This document shows, one piece after another, positions 34,899 through 45,670 of a stretch of DNA of 64,000 nt. Both the position numbers and the translations under genes were made by a program. This DNA comes from Acanthaster planci (Eukaryota > Echinodermata > Asteroidea > Valvatida > Acanthasteridae), in contig NW_019091633.1 of NCBI RefSeq assembly GCF_001949145.1, positions 30,782 to 94,781 on the forward strand, in the 5' to 3' direction. The notes under the pieces are model-generated. The model ran no database searches. It saw only the letters and a list, made by a program, of their open reading frames with translations, and was not told where the DNA came from. Every line of letters starts with the position of its first letter. Positions within the stretch are counted from its first letter, which is position 1.

Positions 34899-35437
34899 TT
34901 GATGGAAGAACGAGGCTCCAAAGAAACCACATACAAAAAAATTAAATGGATACTCACCACGCATAATTATGTAGAATACGGAGTTAAGGCATTGGGTTTC
35001 ACTTCGGCTGCTATAAGTGTCCCAGCTTTATTGGGGGTTGTTTTGGCCCCCATCGGACTTGCGATGGAAGGTCTCGCCATGGGTGCATTTGGAGCATATG
35101 CATTGTTAAAATATGCAAGTAGTAGGTTGGTTCACAAAAGTAAAAAACACCATCAGACTCGAGTGTTGGGTGACGCAAAGTTAAATACGATCGATGAGTA
35201 CGTGTCACAAGTGATCAATGACGGGGACATTTCCAGCAAAGAGTTTGTGTTGATCACTGGTGAATTATGCAAGTTTAACAAAATGAAAGAAAGATCCGCA
35301 ATAAGACAGATACCAAACTGACTAAAACGAGACAATCCAAAGCCAAGACCCACGCCATGATTGAAGAACGTGCTAAAACATTGGCAAGAGAGATGGTAGA
35401 CAAGGAGAAAAAGAAATTGGCACCTAAACATTGTTAA
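34899..35437 (+). CDS. small membrane/coiled-coil protein, Polinton-like or virus-like, frameshifted
   Basis: An open frame of 140 codons is followed, after a frame change near 35310, by ~40 more codons ending at 35437. Residues 1-25 are charged. Residues ~30-70 are a long hydrophobic, Gly/Ala-rich segment (GFTSAAISVPALLGVVLAP, GLAMGAFGAYALL) suited to one hairpin or two membrane passes. Residues ~80-140 and the tail are charged and helical, with AKLNTIDEYVSQVI and ISSKEFVLI, then EERAKTLAREMVDKEKKK. Proteins of this layout occur, as far as I recall, in Maverick/Polinton-like elements of marine invertebrates, but I hold that loosely. It is convergent with the gene at 35876-36428. Codon composition differs from the AT-rich introns. 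Confidence 0.55.
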
Positions 35438-35542
35438 ACATGAAACCGGATGGTATCTAGGGTATGAACGTGCAAAAACAAAATCACTTCCTAAATACTG
35501 TGAGCAACCGATCCATTAATCCCGAGTGCAATTAAAACAAAA

Positions 35543-35574
35543 TTAACCCCCCCTTCAATTGAGGTGGGGGTTAA
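35543..35574. terminator. palindrome between convergent genes (1)
   Basis: TTAACCCCC and GGGGGTTAA flank a second palindromic core, TCAATTGA, giving a nearly continuous 15-bp stem. It lies ~105 bases after the stop at 35437. A role as a transcript 3'-end signal is inference. Confidence 0.5.
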
Positions 35575-35590
35575 GTTGAGTTTGGTAATG

Positions 35591-35616
35591 CCATAGAGCT
35601 ACAAAGAGCTCTATGG
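35591..35616. terminator. palindrome between convergent genes (2)
   Basis: Perfect 10-bp stem CCATAGAGCT / AGCTCTATGG with a 6-base loop. It stands 17 bases from the preceding palindrome. Confidence 0.5.
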
Positions 35617-35856
35617 TTATACAGTGTACTTTTTAAATTTCAGTCTATCACAATCTCACTCTCGCTTTCACACTGACACTCACTCTCACTATCATTTCAA
35701 ACCCAATGCATCTGAAGTTGCTTTTTTAGATAAAATTTGAGTTGAGCTTCATCGACTCAATATTTAATGCTCATGTTGCACAAAAGTATGCTGTGAGATC
35801 CATGAAATACATCTTGTATGATGATCAACACTTTCACTTTGCACCGTTTGAAAAAT

Positions 35857-35876
35857 AACCGATTTGGGTCGGTTTT
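35857..35876 (-). terminator. hairpin at the stop of the minus-strand gene
   Basis: AACCGA-TTTGGG-TCGGTT with an A-run before and a T-run after it on the plus strand, right at the stop codon of the minus-strand frame (35876-35878). It looks like a terminator in either direction; function is inferred. Confidence 0.5.
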
Positions 35877-36428
35877 TAATATTTGACATACATACGATGT
35901 TGTTCGTTATAGGGGGTTTTAACGACATCACTTATTTTGACTTTGTCATCCATCCTGGAGCCTAGAGTGGTGGCGATGGGTTCCTGGGCTGGGAGGATTT
36001 TCGAACTCTTGTACAAATTGACGGGTGGTTTTAGGCAACAAGGTGCTTTTGTGAGTGTGATCAGCAATGTAACCATAGACTTTTTGCTTGATTTGATCCA
36101 AAAACGTTTTGACATTTCGTGTTGTGTTAAACACAATTAGATATAGGCCCGTTTTTCTTGTTTAGTTCCAAATTCGCAGATGGGTTGAATTCCGTAACAA
36201 CGCGTTGATATGATGAAACATAACCGTTTGTTTGGGTTTTTGTGCTTGTAGAGTACCTGGGAGTAAGAATAAGATATGTCGTAATTGTTTCTTTTGATGG
36301 GTTCACTAATGACAAGTTTGTCTGGGTTAAAAGGACCTTATTATGTTTGGGTGAGTATTGATGTCGTTGAGACGTTGGTAGTTGTCGGTGATGATATAGG
36401 TTTGGGGTTTAGACATGGTTCCGTAGTG
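35876..36428 (-). pseudogene. virus-like/Polinton-like protein, frameshifted
   Basis: On the minus strand a start at ~36419 reads MSKPQTYIITDNYQRLNDIN, then after a frame change GPFNPDKLVISEPIKRNNYD and IPTR-like KRLCFIISTRCYG, FGTKQEKRAYI, then in another frame NVKTFLDQIKQKVYGYIAD, LPKTTRQFVQEFENPP, and finally DDKVKISDVVKTPYN before the stop at 35876. The pattern NPDKLVxSxP, a short beta-rich middle, a helix FLxxIxxKV, and a late P-rich stretch recalls a conserved small protein of large DNA viruses and Polinton-like elements (possibly single-strand-DNA-binding-like). That link is from memory and unverified. At least three frame breaks make it inactive. Confidence 0.45.
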
Positions 36429-36479
36429 ATTTTATATATAGGTGTGATAATATTTTGTATGTTTATTAATTAGTCTGAC

Positions 36480-37755
36480 TATGCATCTAAACGTTCTAAC
36501 TTTTTTATTCCATCTCATATATGCTAAACATGTGTCTCTATACTCACCCTCACATGTGTTTTCTGGTGCTCTTTTCCATTCTTCAATACCTTTTCAATTG
36601 CTTTCTCTTCTTTCTTTTTTTACTTATGTAATTTTGTTTTTGGCCCGGCATTCTTGGTTTTTGGTCCGTTGGTTTGTATATGGGTGTAATAAAATTTTCA
36701 TTGTTTTTGGAGTCAGAGAATGCATAATTGAAAGCACACGTGCGTGTGAAAAGCAGGGAAGCAAGGAGAAGTGGGGCAGGAGAGAGGGTAGATACGCTGC
36801 AAGGTAGCCGGGTGGGACTGAGCACCCTGAGCGGCCTTTGAGTTGAGCGCCCTTTGATCCAGAAGCGGAACGCTTGGGGTTTGTGAGGGTTTCATTATTT
36901 TAAGGTTGGGTAGGCACCTAAGGGGAGAGTGGTCCAGAATTCTCCATTTGCAACTACTACTATTTGGTTTGTTTGCTCCAAATTTACCCACTTCAAATAG
37001 TGCTCTCCTAATGTGTCCGCTTCTAAAACTACTGACCTCACTTAACTAGACAAGCTGCATCTCTGTATACTAGCCTCTTAAATTCTGTTTATAGTTGATG
37101 ATAATGTAGGCACGCCACTTGTATTCCTATTTCTTTGTTATCCCTAATGTATTAAAATCATTTTTGATTAACCTCTTGAAATAAGTAACATTTCTTAGTT
37201 TCTTTATGGATCCTTGGGTTAAAATGTGTGGACTGACTCAAGTCTATGGTTGAGGATGACAGCATTCATTGCACTTTTCTAATTAAATTTCCCTTTCTTG
37301 ACTGTACAAGTTTGAGCATACACAGATCTTGCATATTTAGATTGGAATTTAACTGGATTTCTAGTTAAGAGGATTGTGGAATTATTAGGTTTTGTCCACA
37401 TCTTTTGATGCTGTAGAATATTATGGAATTGTTTGAATATGCTCTTCTCTTCAATTTACTTTGTTGACTGGAAGTTTCCAAGGCATTGTATTTATGTGGA
37501 ACCTCTCTCTCATTGTACCATTTGAGGGTAAACATGTGAGGCACCTTTCAAATTGACACAGCAGAGCCATTCTTGTCTTGACCATTCTGTCTGCAGGTTA
37601 CACATGCATGAGAGCATTAGAAGGACTCAGGCTCTGAGTTTTTAACAGACACCGAAACATTTCGGTTTTGTGCTACAACAAGTACGATTTAGAAACTTAC
37701 ATGGACTTAGAAGCAGTGGACCCAACTTCAACACTGACACCATGATCTTGAATTT
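36480..37755. other. no recognisable feature
   Basis: Apart from a GC-richer patch at 36780-36880, this is AT-rich intron-like sequence. Confidence 0.4.
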
Positions 37756-37760
37756 CTTAC

Positions 37761-37884
37761 CTGGTCTGTAACCAAAGCTGTTATTTCTTCCACTGCAGCA
37801 TTCACAACATGCATAAGCGGCTTTTCATCGTGACTTGTGAACTGCTGCATCCACTTTGCAATCTTGTTACCAACAATCACACAT
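37761..37884 (-). CDS. host gene exon, 41 codons
   Basis: On the minus strand the exon has acceptor CATTTTCCAG and donor GTAAGAAATT. One base completes a codon from the previous exon, then 41 codons run to phase 0: CVIVGNKIAKWMQQFTSHDE, then HVVNAAVEEITALVTDQ. The other two frames hit stops. The previous exon (54120-54320) ends with two bases GG, so the joined codon would be GGA (Gly). The next exon (25932-26048) starts in phase 0. Helical, leucine/valine-rich composition suits a HEAT-like repeat protein. Confidence 0.78.
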
Positions 37885-37889
37885 CTGGA

Positions 37890-39415
37890 AAATGATGGTT
37901 AAACACATTGATTATAATGTGACAAACTAAACTGCATGTATTTTGGATGGTCAGGAGCCTTTGTAAGGATAGCCTTTACTCAAGGCGCGTGTAGCTACCT
38001 GAACACACGACGCACACCTCGTTTGCTAGCACAATGAAAACTGGTCAACGTGAGTGGTGAAGCCATGAGAGGCTTCACCATTTTGCAGAAAGCACATATG
38101 TTTTTCTTTACATTTATCTACCTATTTGGTTGAGAAATTGTAATGCATAATACATTATATGTAGTGGGTATTGACCAATAAGAATATAGAATTACTCGCA
38201 TCTACTTAGACTATTTGACATCACAAGCACTAATAAGGAAGGTGTGTTGGCACTGGCCCAGGGAACATTGTCATCTTTCATTCAATTCTTCTGCATGCGT
38301 GCGCACACAGAACAATGATAGAGAATTATCATGGGACAGTTGTGTGTATGGGTGCTTGGCACTGAAAAAAAAGTGTGCGAATAGGTGGCATTTGAATTTT
38401 TGTAACCACCCTGCATGCTACAGCGTATGTGACTTGAATATTTTCACTCCATGAGATAGAATAGGTGCTCATGACTTTGTCACTCACACTGGCCTTTTCA
38501 AAATCTTGTCACCAGTTGAGCATCCATAGGGCACTGGTGCCATGCGCGCCTTGACTAAAGTTTAGTGTGAGAGTTACATTTAACCTGTTTTTAACACATT
38601 GCAGCAACTGAAATATATGATGACAGATCCAGCCTAAATAGAGGAAAGAAATTATAAGGCTGGCAAAAACAAGTGCACACATGTACTCATTACATAGTTG
38701 TGGGGACTTCACACACATGTATGATAGTTATTATGGAGACTCCAAAACATTTTGGGGACACTCCAGCCCAAATGGGACCTGCTCTGCAGAAATGAGTCAC
38801 ATGTTAACAAAGCCATTTTGACTAAAATTCCCTTGAAAGAATCTTGTACAGTGTTTCAGCAATAGGAATCATCAACATCTTTGAAATCTATACAATGTCC
38901 ATTTTCATCATTTACCAAACTGAGTGACACGTCAAAACAAAGAGTTCCATTCTGAACCCACCAAAGCACACAAGGATATATTTGCAAGAGGGGCAGCTGA
39001 CTAATTGTCGTAGACTTGAGAGTTTGGGACCAGAACACTTCCTTAGGCACTTTCAATCAAATCACTGAACAAATGTTGATCTGCTAAATGTCTCAAATTG
39101 GTGAGGAAAATGTAAGCACAGAAGTATTTTGAAAATGTTTGTAAAGCAGCTACTCCAGAACACTCAGCCAACACTGACTCAAATCTGCTGACATTTCATA
39201 CAGGGCATGTGTCAAGAATGCACTGAAACAAATAAAGAGTGGTTGCAAAAAAAGCATTTCATATGCTTTAGTCAAATGACTCTACTGACCATTGGAAAAC
39301 ATTGGTAAAATTCTCGGTTTGCAATGTAACTGATCAAGTTTGACATAACTTCGGTCAAGATTGTGAAAGAAGATTATTATTATTAATTTCTGACCATGTC
39401 AAGGATCATGAACCT
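37890..39415. other. intron-like; two weak coding-like stretches
   Basis: A minus-strand frame at 38856-39056 (66 codons) and a possible exon at 38513-38633 with a good pyrimidine tract (TTTCTTTCCTCTATTTAG) look partly coding. The latter would introduce a stop if joined to the exon at 54120-54320, so it is not part of that transcript as drawn. Confidence 0.3.
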
Positions 39416-39789
39416 GTAAACCTTGAGGTCCTTCTCACATCACTCCCCGGATAAAATGAAAAAAAAAAAGACTACATTTAAAACAAGATACGCTATACAT
39501 ATACTAAAAGCTAAAACAAATGAAACTATCCAAAACAACAATAATGTTGTTGCACCTCAGACATAAGAATAGCAATTACATTTAAAACAAAAATTGGACT
39601 AAAATATAGACAAATGAAATAAACATTAAAAACATTAAAACAGTAAAGATTTCATAACAATAAAAGAGGAATCAATTAACTGAAAAGGTTAGCAGAAAAA
39701 GTTGTTAAAACACACTACATATAAACACAAAATCAAACCAATAAGAAAACATATAAGATAAAATTAAAACAAAAGAATAAACAAGTTAC

Positions 39790-40240
39790 ACGATAAGATG
39801 AGATGGAGCAATGATTTAAAGATACTCAAGAGAGACTCTCAATGACCTTATGGCGCAGGTCATTCCATTCCCTACCTGTCTGGACAAAATGGGAATACAT
39901 GTATTTAAGACAATCAGTTTGCTAATAGCAAAAGGACACTTAATTTTGAGCTTCGGTCATTTTGGCAGATTCATGAAGCCAGAATAAAATTATTAGCAGC
40001 ATTAACATTGGTAATGTTATTCATTATTTTACAACAAAGCACAAGGCGAAAGCATAATTTCTCAATTGTCCAGCCTAGTCGAGAGAGCAATGAACCATAG
40101 CACAAGTCCCAATCTCTGCACACAAAGCTGATGCACTGATTTTGGATACGCTCCAAGGTATTTGAATGGCTATGCCTATACAGGTCCCATGCCATGCAAC
40201 AGTAGTTTACCCAAGACCTAATCAAGGAAATATACAATCT
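39790..40240 (-). pseudogene. LINE reverse transcriptase C-terminal remnant (CR1/Jockey-like)
   Basis: The minus strand reads YISLIRSWVNYCCMAWDLYR then LERIQNQCISFVCRDW, LLSRLGWTIEKLCFRLVLCC, and, after a frame change, HFVQTGREWNDLRHKVIES. These match the thumb and tail region of CR1/Jockey-type LINE proteins (RSxLEYxxxxWDPY, LGWxxLExRR, RxWNxLP). It is 5'-truncated, bounded by the minisatellite at 40238. Confidence 0.75.
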
Positions 40241-40352
40241 TTTGAAGAAGAATTTGAAAAAGAATTTAAAGGAAAATTTGAAGAAGAATTTGAAGAAAAA
40301 TTTGAAGAATTTGAAGAAGAATTTGAAAAATTTGAAGAATTTGAAGAAGACC
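40238..40352. repeat. GAAGAATTT-type minisatellite
   Basis: About 115 bases of TTTGAAGAAGAA/TTTGAAAAATTT units of 9 and 15 bases. All three plus frames stay open (one reads as repeated Glu-Glu-Phe), a by-product of the repeat rather than evidence of a gene. Confidence 0.9.
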
Positions 40353-40369
40353 TTGACATTTCAAAAGGA

Positions 40370-41660
40370 AACTTTATTTCATTCAATTGAAATGAACAAA
40401 AATACAATTACTTACAACAAAATTATAATATTTACAGATAACAGATTTGTTTTAACATAACTGAACAAAACAGAAGAATGTATTAAGAGATACAGTATAG
40501 CCGATAAACAACTTTTAACAGTTGAAATTATTACAATCGACAAGAAAACAGGTAGGGTGAACAAAAGAGAAACACAGCAGAAGCAAAATTTAGTCAGGAA
40601 AACTGTATAATAGATAGAAAGAAGTATACACTATTGACAAATTAACTAATACAAATATTCTATGTGGCTCAAGGAGGGTTACTGGAATGAGAGGTGGAGG
40701 GCCTGCATCACGAGGCAGAGGGAATACGACCCATATCTCGCCGAGGCGAGCTGCTGCCCCGGACTCAAGCCAGGCTGAGAGAGGGGAGGTGGCAGAAGGG
40801 GCGGAGTTGGCCATCGGCGTCTCTGGACGTGGGCAATTCTGCCCACTGCCATGGCCAAGCTCCTGGAAGGGAAAGGGGGAGGGGGATAGAACAGTGATTA
40901 GATGAGCCATGTCAAAAGATTTGTAAACAAGGAAAAAGACATGTAAATAAGGTTGAAAACAGATCACGTGAAAAATACAAATGAAGAATAATACAAACAA
41001 GAAGTTACTGAATAATCATAAGAAAACCAAAAAGCACAAATTAAAGTACAAAAAGATCATTAATTGGAAAAAAATATACAAACAAGATCATTGACAAGAA
41101 AGTTTACAATAAATTGTACTAGTGTGAAATGTAACCAAAAGTTTGTAATCAAGGACAGAAACAAACTAACTGATGAACAAAAATAAATTAAGAAAAATTA
41201 CATACAACAGGATTGTAAATGAGAATTAAACTAAAGAAAAAAAAGACAGAAATAAACGAGTACGAATTTTACCAAAGAATACACTTGGATAAACAGAAGT
41301 AAAATACGTATGTACTTTAAAGAAAGATAATCAAAAAAAGAAAGAGATACACAGAGAAAATTGTAAATACGAAGACAAGCTTTTCCAAAATTTCACACAA
41401 TAGTTACTCGTTTAGTAGATATAAACGAAAGCAGTATTAAAGGGAGGGGAGGGAATAAGGGTAAAGGGAGGGAGAGAAAGGGGGACTGGGGATCCCGGCA
41501 TCACTGGTGTGGGTATCTTAAATGCCCACTGTCGGGAATCCCCGGTTGGGGAGGGGTAGGACCGCTGAGGTGGGCTGTGTGCAAGGCACAACGTCCCACC
41601 TTTGGGTCAGCGGTGACTACCCCTGCGACGGCGATCCTGGGAGGGGAGGGAAAAATTCAA
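40370..41660 (-). mobile_element. probable LINE 3' UTR, without coding region
   Basis: On the minus strand, CATGGCTCATCTAATCACTG near 40900 and GCAGGCC near 40700 match CATGGCTGATCTAATCACCG and GCAGGCC at 45560-45450 in the 3' UTR of the Tx1-like LINE. The region 41485-41640 folds strongly: GGGGATCCCGGCA pairs with TGTCGGGAATCCCC, and GGGTAGGACCGCTGAGGTGGG-like sequence pairs with CCCACC..TCAGCGG. It is read as a related, 5'-truncated LINE tail. Confidence 0.5.
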
Positions 41661-41939
41661 AGGAAAACTAGAGAGAAGTGTTTGTAAACAAGTACAAACA
41701 CAGAGCTGTTTCGGGACTATTACACCCACAAAATAAGTATTTGCAATTGTGATGAAAAAATCTCAAACTATGAGAGAGTAAAAATGAACAATTTAGTATT
41801 CTGCACGTGACATATACCCCCGAAAAAATTTCATTTATAATCAGTTTCAACCAATGCAATTGGATGTCCACTTTAGAAGATAATCTAATATGACTTGTCA
41901 TGTGATATTATTCTCACAGTTGAGAGTTTGCTTTGTACT

Positions 41940-43970
41940 TTGTGGAGCTTCTCACAATAGCTTAAAAATTATAATACTTACTTAAGGATAACATATACGA
42001 CTTCTTCGACTGTTGACGTCATCACGAGTGGATGTGATACCAGTTACAAGAATTGTATTTCTTTAATGTCACGTGACTTGTCACCAGATGAGATCAGAAT
42101 CAAATCAGATCAATTTGGGTCTAAAACCCTTCCATTTCCAGCCACACACAAAGTTTCAACCGCATCAGACCTGTAATTTTCGAGGTATAGTGGTTTGAAG
42201 AGATCCCCTTTAATGTCATGTGACTTGTCTCCTGATGATGTCATCATCACTAAATATGCTCAATATTTGCCTAAAGTACTACCTCTCCAGGATATAAGCA
42301 GGGTTTCAACCCAGCACTAACACCGACAGACTCATTCCGTAAAAAAAACTTAATGGCTTTTACCACTTTTAAACAATAAGCCTACTTCCAGTTTCAACCA
42401 CATATTATATATCCCAGCACTTGCTGGAAACCGAATGTTGCGGGAGGGCACGGTTGATTTTTATATGGGTTTTTATTCAAAATTTGATAATACATCCCGT
42501 GATGATGTCATCATGACATAAATATTTTAGAATTATCTTCGTTGTATAGTTAGTGCTTGCTGTAAGTTTGACGATGATAAACGATTACTAAGGTACAAAA
42601 ATAGTGCCTCAAAAACGTGTACAAAGTCAATGGGCTGAAATAAATATTAACAAATCACTAATAAATCAAATGACGTCATCATGATTTCATAAATCTGGAC
42701 GTATCTTTGCATCAAGGTCTTTCTTGGCTGTAACTTTGAAGTTGATCAAAGCTCTCAAACTAACCCAAATGCTGGCTTGAAAACGTGTACAAAGACAATG
42801 GGCTGAAATAAATATTGAAAAATCAAGAATAAATGACATGATGACGTCATAATGAGGTCCTTTACTTACAATAATTTTTGTATCACGGTCTTTGTTGGCT
42901 GTCACTTTAATAACCATAAACATCGGAAATGTTTTAAAATTGTACCTTGAAAACGTGTACAAAGTCTATTGCAAAAAACTCATTTGCGGAAACACTGCTC
43001 CTTTAAGTTGATGTCACGTGATTTGCACTTAAAGTGAACACTTTTAATGAAATATTACTTCATATTCTGACTCTTAAGCATATTTCAGATGAAATAACAG
43101 AGCGTAAAGTACCTAATTTCTCTTTTGTTCTTATAGTAATCTTGCGGCAAAGTTAAAGACTATTTGTTCACTTGTGTTAAGTAGAAAAACGTATACAAAA
43201 CATATGGGAAAATACAAAATATTCAAAATGAATATAAAATAAGGCAATGACGTCATCGTCACGTCATACATTAGCTATAATTCTTGCATCAGGGTCTTTG
43301 TTAGCTATTATTTTGCCATCGATCAAGCATTGCAAGGTTACCAAAATTGTCCCTCAAAAACGTGCACAAAGTTAATGGGCAAAAAACCCGTCTGCAGAGA
43401 TACTGCTCCTTTAAGTTTGTGTCACGTGATTTGCGCTTAAACTGAACAACATTTATCAAATATTACTTCATATTCGGACTCTTAGGCATATTTCAGATGA
43501 AATAACAGAGCGTAAAGTACCCGATTTCTCTTTTGTTCTTATAGTAATATTGCGCCAAAGTTAAAGACTATTTGTTCACTTGTGTTAAGTAGAAAAACAT
43601 GTACAAAACATATGGGAAAATACAAAATATTCAAAATGAATATAAAATAAGGCAATGACGTCATCGTCACATATATTAGCTATAATTCTTGCATCAGGGT
43701 CTTTGTTAGCTATTATTTTGCCATCGATCAAGCATTGCAAGGTTACCAAATTGTCCCTCAAAAACGTGTACAAAGTTAATGGGCAAAAAACCCGTCTGCA
43801 GAGACACTGCTCCTTTAATTTCATGTCACATGATTTGTGTCTAAACTGGGAAAAACTTATGAAATATTATTTAATATTTGCACACTTGGGTATACTCACG
43901 ATCAAACAGAAGGGAAAATTTAGTCTGATTTCTTCTTCGTTCTGGTAGCAATTCTCGGACGAAGTTGAGG
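41940..43970 (-). repeat. satellite-like repeat block B
   Basis: CTCAAAAACGTGTACAAAGT followed by AATGGGC-like sequence recurs near 42608, 42779, 42948, 43357 and 43758. Spacings are about 171, 170, 409 and 402 bases, so short and long unit forms coexist. The long units carry CTGCTCCTTTAAGTT, TCACGTGATTTG, CAGATGAAATAACAGAGCG and GCAATGACGTCATCGTCAC. The last two long units are nearly identical. Reverse-complemented, the family matches block A at 24250-25660. Confidence 0.85.
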
Positions 43971-44095
43971 ACTGCTCACACATTATGCTGGACAATGTGT
44001 GTACAAACCCTATGTTGTGCAACAACGCCATCCATGGTTCAATATGGGACAGTTTGTTGTAAATTGAAAGCCCAGGCAGGTGTGACCGTAATTCC

Positions 44096-44727
44096 NNNNN
44101 NNNNNNNNNNNNNNNNNNNNNNNNNNNNNNNNNNNNNNNNNNNNNNNNNNNNNNNNNNNNNNNNNNNNNNNNNNNNNNNNNNNNNNNNNNNNNNNNNNNN
44201 NNNNNNNNNNNNNNNNNNNNNNNNNNNNNNNNNNNNNNNNNNNNNNNNNNNNNNNNNNNNNNNNNNNNNNNNNNNNNNNNNNNNNNNNNNNNNNNNNNNN
44301 NNNNNNNNNNNNNNNNNNNNNNNNNNNNNNNNNNNNNNNNNNNNNNNNNNNNNNNNNNNNNNNNNNNNNNNNNNNNNNNNNNNNNNNNNNNNNNNNNNNN
44401 NNNNNNNNNNNNNNNNNNNNNNNNNNNNNNNNNNNNNNNNNNNNNNNNNNNNNNNNNNNNNNNNNNNNNNNNNNNNNNNNNNNNNNNNNNNNNNNNNNNN
44501 NNNNNNNNNNNNNNNNNNNNNNNNNNNNNNNNNNNNNNNNNNNNNNNNNNNNNNNNNNNNNNNNNNNNNNNNNNNNNNNNNNNNNNNNNNNNNNNNNNNN
44601 NNNNNNNNNNNNNNNNNNNNNNNNNNNNNNNNNNNNNNNNNNNNNNNNNNNNNNNNNNNNNNNNNNNNNNNNNNNNNNNNNNNNNNNNNNNNNNNNNNNN
44701 NNNNNNNNNNNNNNNNNNNNNNNNNNN
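44096..44727. other. assembly gap (632 N)
   Basis: A run of N. Any open frame drawn across it is artificial. It follows directly on repeat block B, so collapsed repeat sequence is the likely cause. Confidence 1.
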
Positions 44728-44892
44728 TCACTGTGAATTTCTTCTAGGACCATCCTTGGATGATCACACAACTATCCTCCAAGTTTGAAATTGTTCTGAT
44801 TTTCCTAGGTGCCGAAGTGTAGGGGTAGAAGAACTTGGCTGAAGAAGAAGAAGAAAAAAAGGAAAGAAAAAAACACAGAATGATTACAATAC

Positions 44893-45013
44893 CTGGTTCG
44901 GCTGAACTGCCGAACCAGCTAAAAAGGAAAGAAAAAAAAAAAAACAGAACGATTACAATAGCTGGTTCGGCTATCAGAAAAACAATACTGTTTCAGCAAA
45001 GTTGCCGAAACAG
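44893..45013 (-). other. two stem-loops at the 3' end of the Tx1-like LINE
   Basis: CTGGTTCGGC/GCCGAACCAG (44893-44918, loop of 6) is a perfect 10-bp stem. CTGTTTCAGC/GCCGAAACAG (44988-45013) has one mismatch. GATTACAATA-CTGGTTCGG is also directly repeated (44951-44970). In LINE orientation they precede a T/A-rich tail, where 3' structures recognised by the reverse transcriptase usually lie. Confidence 0.7.
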
Positions 45014-45670
45014 CTAACAAAAAGCTGATAACAATGCACATACAATTATACAAATGTAAGAAGAGTATAATAGGCAAGTGAGACGGAAAAGGAACATTTA
45101 ACGATAAGTAACAAAAACTAAAGAGAAACTAAAACTACAAAGTATAATTAGATTAAAGAAACAGATAAACAGTGGAGAAAAAAAATCAATGGTCTCACCC
45201 AGGAGCAGAGATATTACACCACGTTTCATTTGCACGAACGGCCACTCCCGGGGAGACCAATTAAACATGGTAAAGAAATTCACGACAAAAATACAAACTT
45301 TGGGCAGAAAGGATTACATTGAATAATTAAGACACAAAACATGATTAAAGACTTTATGACACACTGAATTTAAACCGAAGTATAATAAAAAAAAAGTTTA
45401 TGTGGTATAATAGATCAAACACAATTTATGACAAGAAGCAATCGGGTAAGAAAGGCCTGCGTCACGGGACGGTGGGATCCCCTCGCTTGACAAAGTGATC
45501 AGCCGTCCCGAACTAAGGCCGTTAGGAAGAAAAAAGCAAGAAGACGGTGATTAGATCAGCCATGTTATCTCATCAACTACTGTAAAAAGAGAGTTGTTTA
45601 TATACACCATATTTTGAAAAAGATCAAGAGAGGAGTTAAAGCACTGACAGTGATATTTGATGATGATTTT

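Noticed and set aside
38513-38633. An extra exon of the host gene
   Set aside because: It has a good acceptor, but joining it to the exon at 54120-54320 gives a stop codon, and the donor is weak.
40166-40460. Glu/Phe- and Asn/Leu-rich repeat proteins
   Set aside because: They are translations of the GAAGAATTT minisatellite, which stays open in several frames.
43965-44771. Long open frames of 230-260 codons
   Set aside because: They cross the 632-N gap and owe their length to undetermined bases.
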